Origin: an uncultured Oscillospiraceae bacterium
GTDB taxonomy: Bacteria; Bacillota; Clostridia; Oscillospirales; Acutalibacteraceae
NCBI GenBank assembly: GCA_900547095.1
Contig: URFG01000012.1
Location: 1-39,861 of the forward strand
Length of the DNA: 39,861 nt
Direction of reading: 5' to 3'
A program made the position numbers and the translations under genes. The notes beneath the pieces are model-generated. The model saw only the letters and a program-made list of their open reading frames with translations, was not told where the DNA came from and searched no databases. Of this stretch, positions 23,965 to 31,504 are shown in pieces (position 1 is the stretch's first letter; every line of letters begins with the position of its first letter).

Positions 23965-24246
23965 TCAGATGTTGCTCTTTAAGATATCAACAAATCTTCC
24001 CGGCGCAACAAATATAAGGAGAATTGCAATAACAAGTGCGTAAAGACCGGTAGTTTCTGCGATAGCGCAACCCATTATCATAGTTGTGGTTACACTGCCT
24101 TTGCATTCGGGCTGGCGGCCGATAGCCTCGCAGGCTTTTGCAACTGCGTTTCCTTCTCCGATACCGGGGCCTATACCTGCGATCATAGCACAGCCTGCAC
24201 CAAGCGCGCATCCGCCTAAAATAATTCCTATTGCGAGTTCTAACAT
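23965..24246 (-). CDS. atpE: ATP synthase c subunit, Na+-type two-carboxylate rotor
   Basis: A 93-residue hairpin of two membrane helices joined by the polar loop GRQPE; about 10-15 copies form the rotor ring. The ion site is readable: Glu31 in PGIGEG on helix 1, and Glu64 with Thr65 in AIAETTG on helix 2. Proton rings lack the helix-1 acid; Na+ rings have Gln there plus Glu-Ser/Thr, and the Fusobacterium nucleatum ring has Glu at both places. This ring therefore most likely uses Na+, with a second carboxylate. It overlaps atpB by 7 nt. Confidence 0.95.
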   Translation of the reverse strand: MLELAIGIILGGCALGAGCAMIAGIGPGIGEGNAVAKACEAIGRQPECKGSVTTTMIMGCAIAETTGLYALVIAILLIFVAPGRFVDILKSNI

Positions 24247-25145
24247 TTGATTTTCCTCCGTTTTTTATTTTCTTTTTTTTGTTTTTTTAATTCATAATCC
24301 TCAGCAGGGAATCCGCCGGAGATATAGAGCATTGTAAGCATTGCAAAAATAAATGCCTGCAGGCAGCCGCTGAAAACATCGAAATAAACCGAAAGCACAG
24401 CGGGAATACCTATCTGTAATATCGGGAAAGAAGTGAGCCACCCGAATATCAGGTTTGAAAGTCCCGAAAGCCCTGCCGCAACAAGTGCTGAGATAACAGA
24501 GCCCGATAATACGTTTCCGTAATGACGGAAAGTCATAGAAACAGGCGAGGCGAACTCACCTATTACGTTAAACGGGGCAAAGAGCGGGAAAGGCTCAAAA
24601 AATCCTTTAATATAATAAAGCAATCCGCATTTTAATTTATAATGCGTTATAAGGAAGAATACTAAAATTGCCCATCCTGCAACAATGTTCATATCCGATG
24701 TCGGCGGATAAAGGCCTAAAAGGGATAAAAGACTTGAAAATACGGACAGCGCCATAATAGCCGCTACAAACGGGGCAAAGCCCTTAAAATAATCTCCCAT
24801 ATTTTCTTTTACTAAACCTTTAGTCTTTTCAACTATCCACTCCGCCGCAAGCTGTCTTTTAAGACCGCCTTTAGCGCTTATTCCGTGAGTGATATAAAGG
24901 CATAGTCCTAAAATCGATATCATCACAAGCCAGGAATTTATCTGCGAGGCTGTGATCCAAAGATCCTGCAGAGGCATTTTTATGCAAAAATATTTCTGCG
25001 CGCCCGTTATCTGAATTCCCTCAGATTTCGGAGTTGTAAGCACTTTAAGCACTATACCGCCCAAAAGCGGCGCTAAGGTTATAAAAAGATAAAAAATATC
25101 GGTTAACTTAAACCTCCGGCTTTGACTCTGCGTCAAGACTTTCAT
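24240..25145 (-). CDS. atpB: ATP synthase a subunit
   Basis: A 301-residue membrane subunit forming the ion half-channels. The essential arginine is Arg207 in FRHYGNVLSG (a variant of the usual LRLFGN). About six membrane segments are seen, and the protein is longer than common a subunits because of loops at about 36-65 and 90-122. It overlaps the atpI-like gene by 38 nt. AAGGAG abuts ATG 25145; a TTG three codons inside (25136) has better spacing and could be the true start. Confidence 0.93.
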   Translation of the reverse strand: MKVLTQSQSRRFKLTDIFYLFITLAPLLGGIVLKVLTTPKSEGIQITGAQKYFCIKMPLQDLWITASQINSWLVMISILGLCLYITHGISAKGGLKRQLAAEWIVEKTKGLVKENMGDYFKGFAPFVAAIMALSVFSSLLSLLGLYPPTSDMNIVAGWAILVFFLITHYKLKCGLLYYIKGFFEPFPLFAPFNVIGEFASPVSMTFRHYGNVLSGSVISALVAAGLSGLSNLIFGWLTSFPILQIGIPAVLSVYFDVFSGCLQAFIFAMLTMLYISGGFPAEDYELKKQKKENKKRRKIKC

Positions 25146-25542
25146 CTCCTTTTTTTAAAAGCGGTCTGAAAGCAATCGCTATTCTTGGGAAAAACAGCGG
25201 AACTATCAGAGTTACAAGATTAAAATATTCTTTGAATAAAACGCAAACAGCAATTATTAAAAACATTGCCGCGTTTCTTAAAGTCTGTGAAAATTTAATT
25301 CTCGTTTTTGCGGTCTTTTCATCCGTTCCGACGGCTTTTTGAACGGTCAGTCCCATAAGAAAGAAATTGAGCACCGCAGTCAAAGCCGAAACGAGATTTC
25401 CGGTTATATAAGTATAGGAATAAGAAAGCTTCGAAAGCGCGCAGACTATAAGGCACACTCCCTGCATAAATACGCTTAATATCACAGTAAACAAAAAGAT
25501 ATAAAGCGACTCATTTTTAACTGTTTTATCTATTTTCTGCAA
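25108..25542 (-). CDS. atpI: AtpI-like membrane protein heading the atp operon
   Basis: A 144-residue protein with four hydrophobic segments (about 11-32, 40-66, 84-103 and 108-122), in the position of atpI. AtpI proteins help assemble the c ring and may carry Mg2+ or Na+. The primary sequence is variable in this family, so the call rests on size, topology and position. Confidence 0.75.
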   Translation of the reverse strand: MQKIDKTVKNESLYIFLFTVILSVFMQGVCLIVCALSKLSYSYTYITGNLVSALTAVLNFFLMGLTVQKAVGTDEKTAKTRIKFSQTLRNAAMFLIIAVCVLFKEYFNLVTLIVPLFFPRIAIAFRPLLKKGDESLDAESKPEV

Positions 25543-25560
25543 TATCTATCATTCCTTGAT

Positions 25561-25601
25561 GCAATTTATTTTATTATATAATAAATTGCCCGATTTTTCA
25601 A
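25561..25601 (-). promoter_or_regulatory. Promoter of the atp operon with overlapping palindrome
   Basis: On the minus strand TTGAAA (25596-25601), 17 bp, TATAAT (25573-25578). A 10-bp inverted repeat, GCAATTTATT (25561-25570) with 25580-25589, surrounds the -10 and could be an operator or a start-site hairpin. Confidence 0.65.
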
Positions 25602-25678
25602 GATTTTTAACTCTAAACTATTTAATATTTTACTTTATAAACTCAAATCCAAAAATGGGCAAAAATTTTTGAGTGTAA

Positions 25679-25715
25679 AAAATACAGACAAATGATATCC
25701 ATTTGTCTGTATTTT
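25679..25715 (-). terminator. Terminator of the HtrA-type protease gene
   Basis: A perfect 16-bp stem (25679-25694 with 25700-25715), 5-nt loop, and a T-run on the minus strand. It lies 8 bases after the protease stop. Confidence 0.85.
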
Positions 25716-25722
25716 AATGATT

Positions 25723-27000
25723 TTATTTGCTTGCGTCGGAGCCTACAGTAACTGTTGCGGTATGTGTTTTACCCGAGCGGTAATACTTGACTTTAACCTT
25801 TTCTCCGGCGTCGGTTTCTTTAATAAGATCGGTAAGCTGTGAATACTCGGTTATTTTAGAGCCGTTAAACTCAGTGATGATATCACCTCGCTTGATTCCC
25901 GCTTTGTCCGCAGGTCCGTTTTCATCAACATTTGAAACAACCGCTCCCGAAGGATAACCGTAATAAGAAAGAACAGAAGAGGTGTACTTCGTGCTGATCG
26001 AAACACCTATATATGACTGTGCTGAATTTTCTTTTGAAATTATCTTGTTGCATTTTTCCACAACATCGTTAACAGGAATGGCAAAGCCCATTCCCTCATA
26101 TTCCTCCGAAACTATTTTAGAGGAATTTATTCCCACAAGTTGACCTTTGATATTCAAAAGCGCTCCGCCGGAATTTCCGGGGTTTATTGCCGCGTCGGTC
26201 TGGATAAGAGAAACAGCCGAAGTGCTCGATACCTTTCTGTTAAGACCGCTTATAATGCCTGAAGTTACGCTGCCCATAAATTCAAGTCCGCCGGGGTTCC
26301 CGACAGTTATAACAGTCTGCCCTACTTTAAGCGCGGAGGAATCGCCTATCTCAACGGCTGAAAGACCCGTCGCGTCTATCTTGATGACCGCAAGGTCATA
26401 AGAAATATTGTAACCTATAACGCTTGCATTATAAGACTGTGAATCAAGACTTCCGACATAGACTTCTATTTTACCCTTTGATTCAACGGCACTTTGAATA
26501 ACGTGATAATTTGTTATAATGTAACCGTCGGAAGAATAAACAACGCCGGAGCCCTCGCCGGTCGATTCGCTTTCTCCTCCGAAAAAACTCGAAACAGCTG
26601 TAGTGGTTCTTATTCCGACAACGCTGTTTTTAACCTTTTCGGCTACTGCCTGCTCAACTGTCTGCGCAGTTTCGTCAACATTAATATTGACATTCGAAAC
26701 AGTTCCGCCCGATGGGGTGGTTACCTGCGAATTTTTCTTTCCTATATTGCCTGTTGCAAATAAAGCCGCAAAGCAGCCGCCTGCGCCTATAGCCGCCGAA
26801 AGCACTGCTGTAACTATAATCAGCGCCGCTTTTTTGCCTGCTCCCGTCTTTTTATTTTTAGGTTTGATCTCGTAATTGATTTCTGAATTATTCTGATTTG
26901 AATATCCGCTGCTTCTCGGATCAAAGCTTCCGTCAGAAGAAAATTCAAACTTCGGAACTTCTTCGCCGAAAGTTTCGCGGTTAAGATCGTTGTTATCCAT
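25723..27000 (-). CDS. HtrA/DegP-type membrane-anchored serine protease with PDZ domain
   Basis: A 425-residue protease for quality control of proteins outside the membrane. Order: a cytoplasmic polar segment (1-56), one membrane helix (about 58-82), a Thr/Ser/Gly linker, the trypsin-like domain with His166 (ITNYHVI), Asp202 (YDLAVIKID) and Ser277 (PGNSGGALL), then one PDZ domain (about 330-420; KAGIKRGDIITEFNGSKI). The start is ATG 27000 behind GAAAGGA. The longer frame (45 extra residues, Asn/Lys-rich) lacks a ribosome site and crosses the promoter. Family members respond to envelope stress. Confidence 0.93.
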   Translation of the reverse strand: MDNNDLNRETFGEEVPKFEFSSDGSFDPRSSGYSNQNNSEINYEIKPKNKKTGAGKKAALIIVTAVLSAAIGAGGCFAALFATGNIGKKNSQVTTPSGGTVSNVNINVDETAQTVEQAVAEKVKNSVVGIRTTTAVSSFFGGESESTGEGSGVVYSSDGYIITNYHVIQSAVESKGKIEVYVGSLDSQSYNASVIGYNISYDLAVIKIDATGLSAVEIGDSSALKVGQTVITVGNPGGLEFMGSVTSGIISGLNRKVSSTSAVSLIQTDAAINPGNSGGALLNIKGQLVGINSSKIVSEEYEGMGFAIPVNDVVEKCNKIISKENSAQSYIGVSISTKYTSSVLSYYGYPSGAVVSNVDENGPADKAGIKRGDIITEFNGSKITEYSQLTDLIKETDAGEKVKVKYYRSGKTHTATVTVGSDASK

Positions 27001-27033
27001 ATATGATGATCCTTTCTTCTTAATCTGCTGTTT

Positions 27034-27063
27034 ATTATAACTGTTATTTATGTTATTTTTCAA
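27034..27063 (-). promoter_or_regulatory. Promoter of the HtrA-type protease gene
   Basis: Minus strand TTGAAA (27058-27063), 18-bp spacer, TATAAT (27034-27039), 34 bases before the ATG. Confidence 0.65.
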
Positions 27064-27100
27064 GGATTTATGTGAATTATTTGTAAATAATAAATTTTGC

Positions 27101-27129
27101 TTTACAAATAAATAATCGTGTGCTATAAT
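27101..27129 (+). promoter_or_regulatory. Promoter of rpsO-pnp
   Basis: TTTACA (27101-27106), 17 bp, TATAAT (27124-27129). It is divergent from the protease promoter. Confidence 0.8.
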
Positions 27130-27135
27130 ATACAA

Positions 27136-27247
27136 GCAGTTTTATGCTTATACCGTATTCTTAGCTTAAGGCGTCTGCCGCACTGCGGAATCACCCGACC
27201 TTTTGCTCGGTTTTGCGGAGTAAATTTAAAAAGGAGTGAAATTTAAA
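27136..27247 (+). promoter_or_regulatory. Structured rpsO leader, candidate S15-binding RNA
   Basis: About 110 nt between the promoter and rpsO. CCGCA at 27178-27182 can pair with either of two TGCGG copies (near 27184 and 27214), and CCGA/TCGG forms a hairpin between them. Many bacteria have S15-binding leaders that repress rpsO; whether this is one is inferred from position and pairing. Confidence 0.4.
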
Positions 27248-27511
27248 ATGACAAATGAAGTAAAGCGTCAGGTTATAGCTGATTATGCTACTCATGAGGG
27301 AGATACAGGTTCTCCGGAAGTTCAGATTGCTCTTCTCACAACCCGTATTAATGAGCTCAATGAGCATTTGAGCGTTCATAAGAATGATCACCATTCCCGC
27401 CGCGGTCTTCTCAAAATGGTAGGTCACAGAAGAAACCTTCTTGCATACCTTCAGAAGAATGATATTGAAAGATACCGTGCTATCGTCAAAAAGCTCGGTC
27501 TTCGTAAGTAA
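27248..27511 (+). CDS. rpsO: Ribosomal protein S15
   Basis: An 87-residue small-subunit protein of standard length that binds the 16S rRNA central domain. It has the family hallmarks ATHEGDTGSPEVQIALLT, the HKNDHHSRRGLL helix-loop and the end LQKNDIERYRAIVKKLGLR. The start is ATG 27248 behind AAGGAG (27231-27236); a GTG at 27236 lies inside the ribosome site. pnp follows after a terminator and a long leader, the common rpsO-pnp order. Confidence 0.98.
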   Translation: MTNEVKRQVIADYATHEGDTGSPEVQIALLTTRINELNEHLSVHKNDHHSRRGLLKMVGHRRNLLAYLQKNDIERYRAIVKKLGLRK

Positions 27512-27520
27512 TCGCAAAAT

Positions 27521-27557
27521 AAGCCAAACCGGACCTAAAAATCCGGTTTGCTTTATT
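27521..27557 (+). terminator. Terminator between rpsO and pnp
   Basis: AAGC-AAACCGGA pairs with TCCGGTTT-GCTT (one bulged C; 8-nt loop), followed by a T-rich stretch. It probably separates much of the rpsO mRNA from pnp. Confidence 0.75.
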
Positions 27558-27560
27558 TTA

Positions 27561-27674
27561 TTTCGGAGGCTTTCAGCCTTTAGCGGTAAATCGAGGGCTT
27601 ATTTAAAGAAATAAGCTTTGGATTTATTGCTAATGAAAGAAAATCTCCGAAAAAATTAAAAAAAGGAGATTTTT
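27561..27674 (+). promoter_or_regulatory. pnp leader RNA with two exclusive folds over the ribosome site
   Basis: Fold A: TTTCGGAG (27561-27568) with CTCCGAAA (27645-27652), enclosing a small hairpin (GGC/GCC near 27568-27578) and a long one (27582-27592 with 27621-27631; 27594-27604 with 27609-27619). Fold B: AAAATCTCC (27640-27648) with GGAGATTTT (27665-27673), which covers the pnp ribosome site. The CTCC strand cannot do both. This fits PNPase autocontrol known in E. coli in principle, but the switch is inferred here. Confidence 0.6.
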
Positions 27675-27676
27675 AA

Positions 27677-29875
27677 ATGTTTGAAAATTACAAGGTTTAT
27701 GAAACGACCATTGCCGGCAGACCTTTCAAGCTTGAAACAGGTAAAATGGCCGGCCTTGCAAATGCTGCGTTTTTAGCGTCTTACGGCGAAACTAACGTGC
27801 TTTGCACCGTAACCGCGTCGGACAAGCCGCGCGAGGGTGTAGATTTCTTCCCGCTTTCTGTTGACTACGAGGAGAAAATGTACTCCGTAGGCCGTTTCCC
27901 CGGCTCTTTCCAGCGCAGAGAGGGAAAAGCAAGCGAGAAAGCAATTCTCGCTTCAAGATGTATCGACAGACCTATCCGCCCGCTTTTCCCTAAAGATATG
28001 CGGAACGATTGCTCCGTTGTTGCAACCGTTATGTCAGTCGATCCCGACTGCTCTCCCGAGATCACGGCAGCGATAGGCGTTTCAGCCGCTATCGCCGTTT
28101 CCGATATTCCGTGGGACGGTCCGATAGCAAGCACCTCCGTAGGACTTGTTGACGGCGAGATAGTTATTAACCCCACTCTTGAGCAGAGAGAAAAAACCGA
28201 TCTTAATCTTACGGTTTCTTCCACCGAAGACCTCGTTGCAATGATCGAGGCAGGCGGTAACGAGATCCCCGAGGATCTTATGTATGACTGTATTATGGCA
28301 GGCCACGAAGTAAATAAGGAAATCGTTAAGTTTATCAACGGTATCGTAGCTGAGATAGGCAAGGAAAAATTCACTTTCGAATCAAGCAATCCCGATCCCG
28401 AAATTATGGAAGAGATCGAGAATTTCTGCATTGAAGATGTTAAAAAAGCTCTTGATACAGACGATAAGAATATCCGCGACGCGGCACTTCTTCCTATTTA
28501 TGACGCAGTTCACGAAAAATTCGATGAAAAATTCGAGGGCAATGAAGCAAAAATAGACGAGATTATGTATCTTGTTCAGAAGCACGTTGTCCGCTCCTGG
28601 CTTAAAGACGAGCATAAGCGAGTAGACGGAAGAGGTATCGACGATATCCGCCCGCTTGATGCCGAGATCGATCTTCTTTCCCGCGCTCACGGCTCGGGAA
28701 TGTTCACCAGAGGTCAGACTCAGGTTTTATCCGTTGCAACTCTTGCTCCGATAAGCGAAGCTCAGAAGCTTGACGGTCTTGATGAAGACACTTCTAAAAG
28801 ATATATTCACCACTATAACTTCCCCTCTTATTCAGTCGGCGAAACCAAGCCCTCCAGAGGCCCCGGAAGAAGAGAAATAGGCCACGGCGCTTTAGCTGAA
28901 CGTGCTCTTGTTCCGGTTATTCCGTCGGTTGACGAATTCCCGTATGCTATCCGCGTTGTATCCGAAGTTCTTTCTTCTAACGGCTCCACTTCTCAGGGCT
29001 CTATCTGCGGATCCACTCTCGCTTTAATGGCGGCAGGCGTTCCGATAAAGGCTCCGGTTGCAGGTATTTCCTGCGGTCTTATCACCGGAGATAAGGGAGT
29101 TTACGGCGACTTTATGACAATGGTCGATATCCAGGGCCTTGAAGATTTCTACGGCGATATGGACTTTAAGGTTGCAGGTACCAAAAAAGGTATCACCGCT
29201 ATTCAGATGGACTTAAAAGTACACGGACTTACCGGCGAAATTATTAAAGAAGCTTTCGCAAAGACCAAAAAAGCAAGAGAATATATTCTCGATGAAGTAA
29301 TGCTTAAATGTATTCCCGAGCCAAGAAAAGAGCTTTCAAAATATGCTCCCAAAATGCTCACAACTTCGATTTCTCCCGATAAGATCGGCGATGTTATTGG
29401 AAAGCAGGGCAAAGTTATTCAATCTATTCAGGAACAGTGCGAATGCACTATCAATATTGAAGAAGACGGCAGAGTTTTCGTTTCCGGTCTTGATATTGAA
29501 AAAGCCAAGCAGGCTATTTCAATTATCGAGCTTATAGCCAATGATCCCGAGATCGGCGCAATTTATAACGGAAAAGTTACAAGACTTATGAACTTCGGCG
29601 CTTTTGTTGAGATAGCTCCCGGCAAAGAGGGACTTGTTCATATTTCTAAGCTTGATGTTAAGCACGTTGATAAGGTTGAAGATGTCGTAAATGTCGGCGA
29701 TCAGGTACTCGTTAAGGTAACCGAGATCGATGATCAGGGCAGAATAAACCTTTCCAGAAGAGACGCTCTTGTCGAAGTAAACGGCGCAGTCGTTGAGGAC
29801 GACGTAGAAGAAGATCAGAAGAAAAAACCTCATTCTTCAAGAGATCGTAAAGGCTTCAGAAGAAGAGAGCATTGA
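27677..29875 (+). CDS. pnp: Polyribonucleotide nucleotidyltransferase (PNPase)
   Basis: A 732-residue 3'-5' phosphorolytic exoribonuclease. Order: first RNase PH domain (about 5-140, with GRFPGSFQRREGKASEKAIL and CIDRPIRPLFP), helical linker, second RNase PH domain (about 310-545, GSGMFTRGQTQVL, SVGETKPSRGPGRREIGHG, SNGSTSQGSICGSTLALM), KH domain (about 560-615, IGDVIGKQGKVIQSI) and S1 domain (about 627-695, GKVTRLMNFGAFVEIAPGKEGLVHIS). All parts are intact. The ribosome site GGAG at 27665-27668 is the element controlled by the leader. A strong terminator follows. Confidence 0.98.
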   Translation: MFENYKVYETTIAGRPFKLETGKMAGLANAAFLASYGETNVLCTVTASDKPREGVDFFPLSVDYEEKMYSVGRFPGSFQRREGKASEKAILASRCIDRPIRPLFPKDMRNDCSVVATVMSVDPDCSPEITAAIGVSAAIAVSDIPWDGPIASTSVGLVDGEIVINPTLEQREKTDLNLTVSSTEDLVAMIEAGGNEIPEDLMYDCIMAGHEVNKEIVKFINGIVAEIGKEKFTFESSNPDPEIMEEIENFCIEDVKKALDTDDKNIRDAALLPIYDAVHEKFDEKFEGNEAKIDEIMYLVQKHVVRSWLKDEHKRVDGRGIDDIRPLDAEIDLLSRAHGSGMFTRGQTQVLSVATLAPISEAQKLDGLDEDTSKRYIHHYNFPSYSVGETKPSRGPGRREIGHGALAERALVPVIPSVDEFPYAIRVVSEVLSSNGSTSQGSICGSTLALMAAGVPIKAPVAGISCGLITGDKGVYGDFMTMVDIQGLEDFYGDMDFKVAGTKKGITAIQMDLKVHGLTGEIIKEAFAKTKKAREYILDEVMLKCIPEPRKELSKYAPKMLTTSISPDKIGDVIGKQGKVIQSIQEQCECTINIEEDGRVFVSGLDIEKAKQAISIIELIANDPEIGAIYNGKVTRLMNFGAFVEIAPGKEGLVHISKLDVKHVDKVEDVVNVGDQVLVKVTEIDDQGRINLSRRDALVEVNGAVVEDDVEEDQKKKPHSSRDRKGFRRREH

Positions 29876-29883
29876 TTTAAAAT

Positions 29884-29920
29884 AAAAAAGACAGGTTGCA
29901 CTGTGCAACCTGTCTTTTTT
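29884..29920 (+). terminator. Terminator after pnp
   Basis: A perfect 17-bp stem (29884-29900 with 29904-29920), 3-nt loop, T-run in the 3' arm. Confidence 0.9.
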
Positions 29921-29936
29921 ATTTGCAGATAATATT

Positions 29937-29966
29937 AAAATACGCGGCGATACCGCCGCGTATTTT
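29937..29966. terminator. Terminator of the cohesin/dockerin operon
   Basis: TACGCGGCG (29941-29949) pairs with 29954-29962, flanked by A4 and T runs, loop ATAC. It stops the minus-strand operon 10 bases after the cohesin gene and backs up the pnp terminator. Confidence 0.85.
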
Positions 29967-29975
29967 TTGTTTTAT

Positions 29976-31490
29976 TTATCTTGGCTGATTATCGTCTGAC
30001 TCGTGATCACCTGTGATAAAAGGAATATCTGACTGATCTTCATTTTCCTCCGGGAAAACAAGAGAATCAATATCAAAATCCTCGTCTTCTGTGCCTAACT
30101 GCCTTAAATTCTTTTTAGATACTACTCTGACAATCACAAGAACAAGTAAAACTATCAGGCATATTGCCGCAAGTATCACAAAGCATAATATAAGCTTAGC
30201 GGATAGCGATAAATTTAAAAACTTTTGAATTGCTCCCACTTTTTTCGGGGTTGATGCTTTAATATCTGTAGTTTTGAAGTCAGGCGCTCTTTGGAGAGTT
30301 TTTTCAGCGGAATCATATCTGTAAAATGCGCTTTTGCCCTCGCTGTAGCAATAGAAAACAAAGAAATCTAACATCTTATCGGAAGTAAACTGATAAACCT
30401 TCGCAGTAGTTCCGTTTATTTCTATTTCTGTAGTTTTATATCCGTCAGGCGCCTGGGTTTCAGGCTTTTCTATAATATAAAGCTTGCCGTTTGAAAGAAT
30501 ATAGGGAGCAATTTTAAAGTCCTCGCCGTCTTTTATATAGAGCACAGGCTTTTTCTCCGCATCTGTATCGGCTGTCAGATAACATAAGGTATATTTACCC
30601 GATTCGTCTTTAAGGCAGGGAATCTGCTTGTCTTTTCTCGTAAACTCTTCTACCTTATATCCCGGATAAGCGGTATAAGCGCTTGCCTCGGTTAAAATAT
30701 GATAGTCGTTTGAGCCTATTACAACAAGCAAAGGATCGCTCTCGCGAAGCTGTTTTTCATACTCCGCGGTTTCTTCCTGCGTCATTCTCTTGATTTTTAT
30801 CGTGTAGGATTTTTTGGCTTTTCCGCTCGCACTCGTGACAGTTACCGTCACCGTGTTTTCTCCGACTTTCAGTACAACATCGCCCGCGCCCGTCACTATC
30901 GCGCCCGCGTCTGCCACATTAGCGCTTACTTTGACCTTTTCTACGCTGTATTTAACAGTTGCCGTGTAGCTTGTTTTGCTTGCGTTAAAAGCAGGCGAAA
31001 GGCTTGTTCCGCTCACACTCAAAGAAGAAAGCGCCGCATTATCCGACTGCGCTATAGTTACAGAAATTGCGGAAGAAGCAGTCATTTTTGCTCCGTCAAC
31101 ATTTACACCTGTAAGGCTTGCTGAAACATTGCCCGATCCGTTGCCCACAGCTGTAAATCTGATTGTGTATGTAGCGTTTTTCGAGGTTCCGTTAAAATCG
31201 GTATCGACAATTCTTACAGTACCGTTGCCGGCGGTCGCCTGACCTCCTGTGCAGGAAGAATATTTTAAAACTCCCGTGCTGAAAGAAATCGTGGCGTCTA
31301 ATGCTCCCACAGGATCGGAGGCGGCGTATTTAACCGTAACGGTAACCGCTTCGCCTACCCTGTAATTTCCTTTTTTGTTAAGTCCTAAAACGACCGAGGC
31401 AGTAGCCGCGGAAACCGTTAAAGCAAATAATGAGGAAATAAGCAATACCGAGCTTATTATCAGCGCGGCAATTTTTTTAATTTTTTTCAT
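29976..31490 (-). CDS. Membrane-anchored cohesin-domain surface protein
   Basis: A 504-residue exported protein. A signal peptide (1-28, ending TVSAA) is followed by a cohesin-like domain (about 30-145: SVVLGLNKKGNYRVGEAVTV, YAASDPVGALDATISFSTG, ATYTIRFTAVGNGSGNVSA), a cadherin-like beta-sandwich (about 152-235: LSSLSVSGTSLSPAFNASKT), an unassigned mixed region (235-425), a membrane helix (about 430-456) and a 46-residue acidic cytoplasmic tail. Cohesins bind dockerins with high affinity; the gene just upstream encodes a dockerin protein, so this is its likely surface receptor. The cohesin call is by fold pattern and context. Confidence 0.8.
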   Translation of the reverse strand: MKKIKKIAALIISSVLLISSLFALTVSAATASVVLGLNKKGNYRVGEAVTVTVKYAASDPVGALDATISFSTGVLKYSSCTGGQATAGNGTVRIVDTDFNGTSKNATYTIRFTAVGNGSGNVSASLTGVNVDGAKMTASSAISVTIAQSDNAALSSLSVSGTSLSPAFNASKTSYTATVKYSVEKVKVSANVADAGAIVTGAGDVVLKVGENTVTVTVTSASGKAKKSYTIKIKRMTQEETAEYEKQLRESDPLLVVIGSNDYHILTEASAYTAYPGYKVEEFTRKDKQIPCLKDESGKYTLCYLTADTDAEKKPVLYIKDGEDFKIAPYILSNGKLYIIEKPETQAPDGYKTTEIEINGTTAKVYQFTSDKMLDFFVFYCYSEGKSAFYRYDSAEKTLQRAPDFKTTDIKASTPKKVGAIQKFLNLSLSAKLILCFVILAAICLIVLLVLVIVRVVSKKNLRQLGTEDEDFDIDSLVFPEENEDQSDIPFITGDHESDDNQPR

Positions 31491-31504
31491 TTGATCCTTG
31501 CTCC

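Noticed and set aside
27001..27135. 45-residue N-terminal extension of the HtrA-type protease
   Set aside because: It runs through the promoter pair, is Asn/Lys-rich and lacks a ribosome site, whereas ATG 27000 has GAAAGGA at good spacing.
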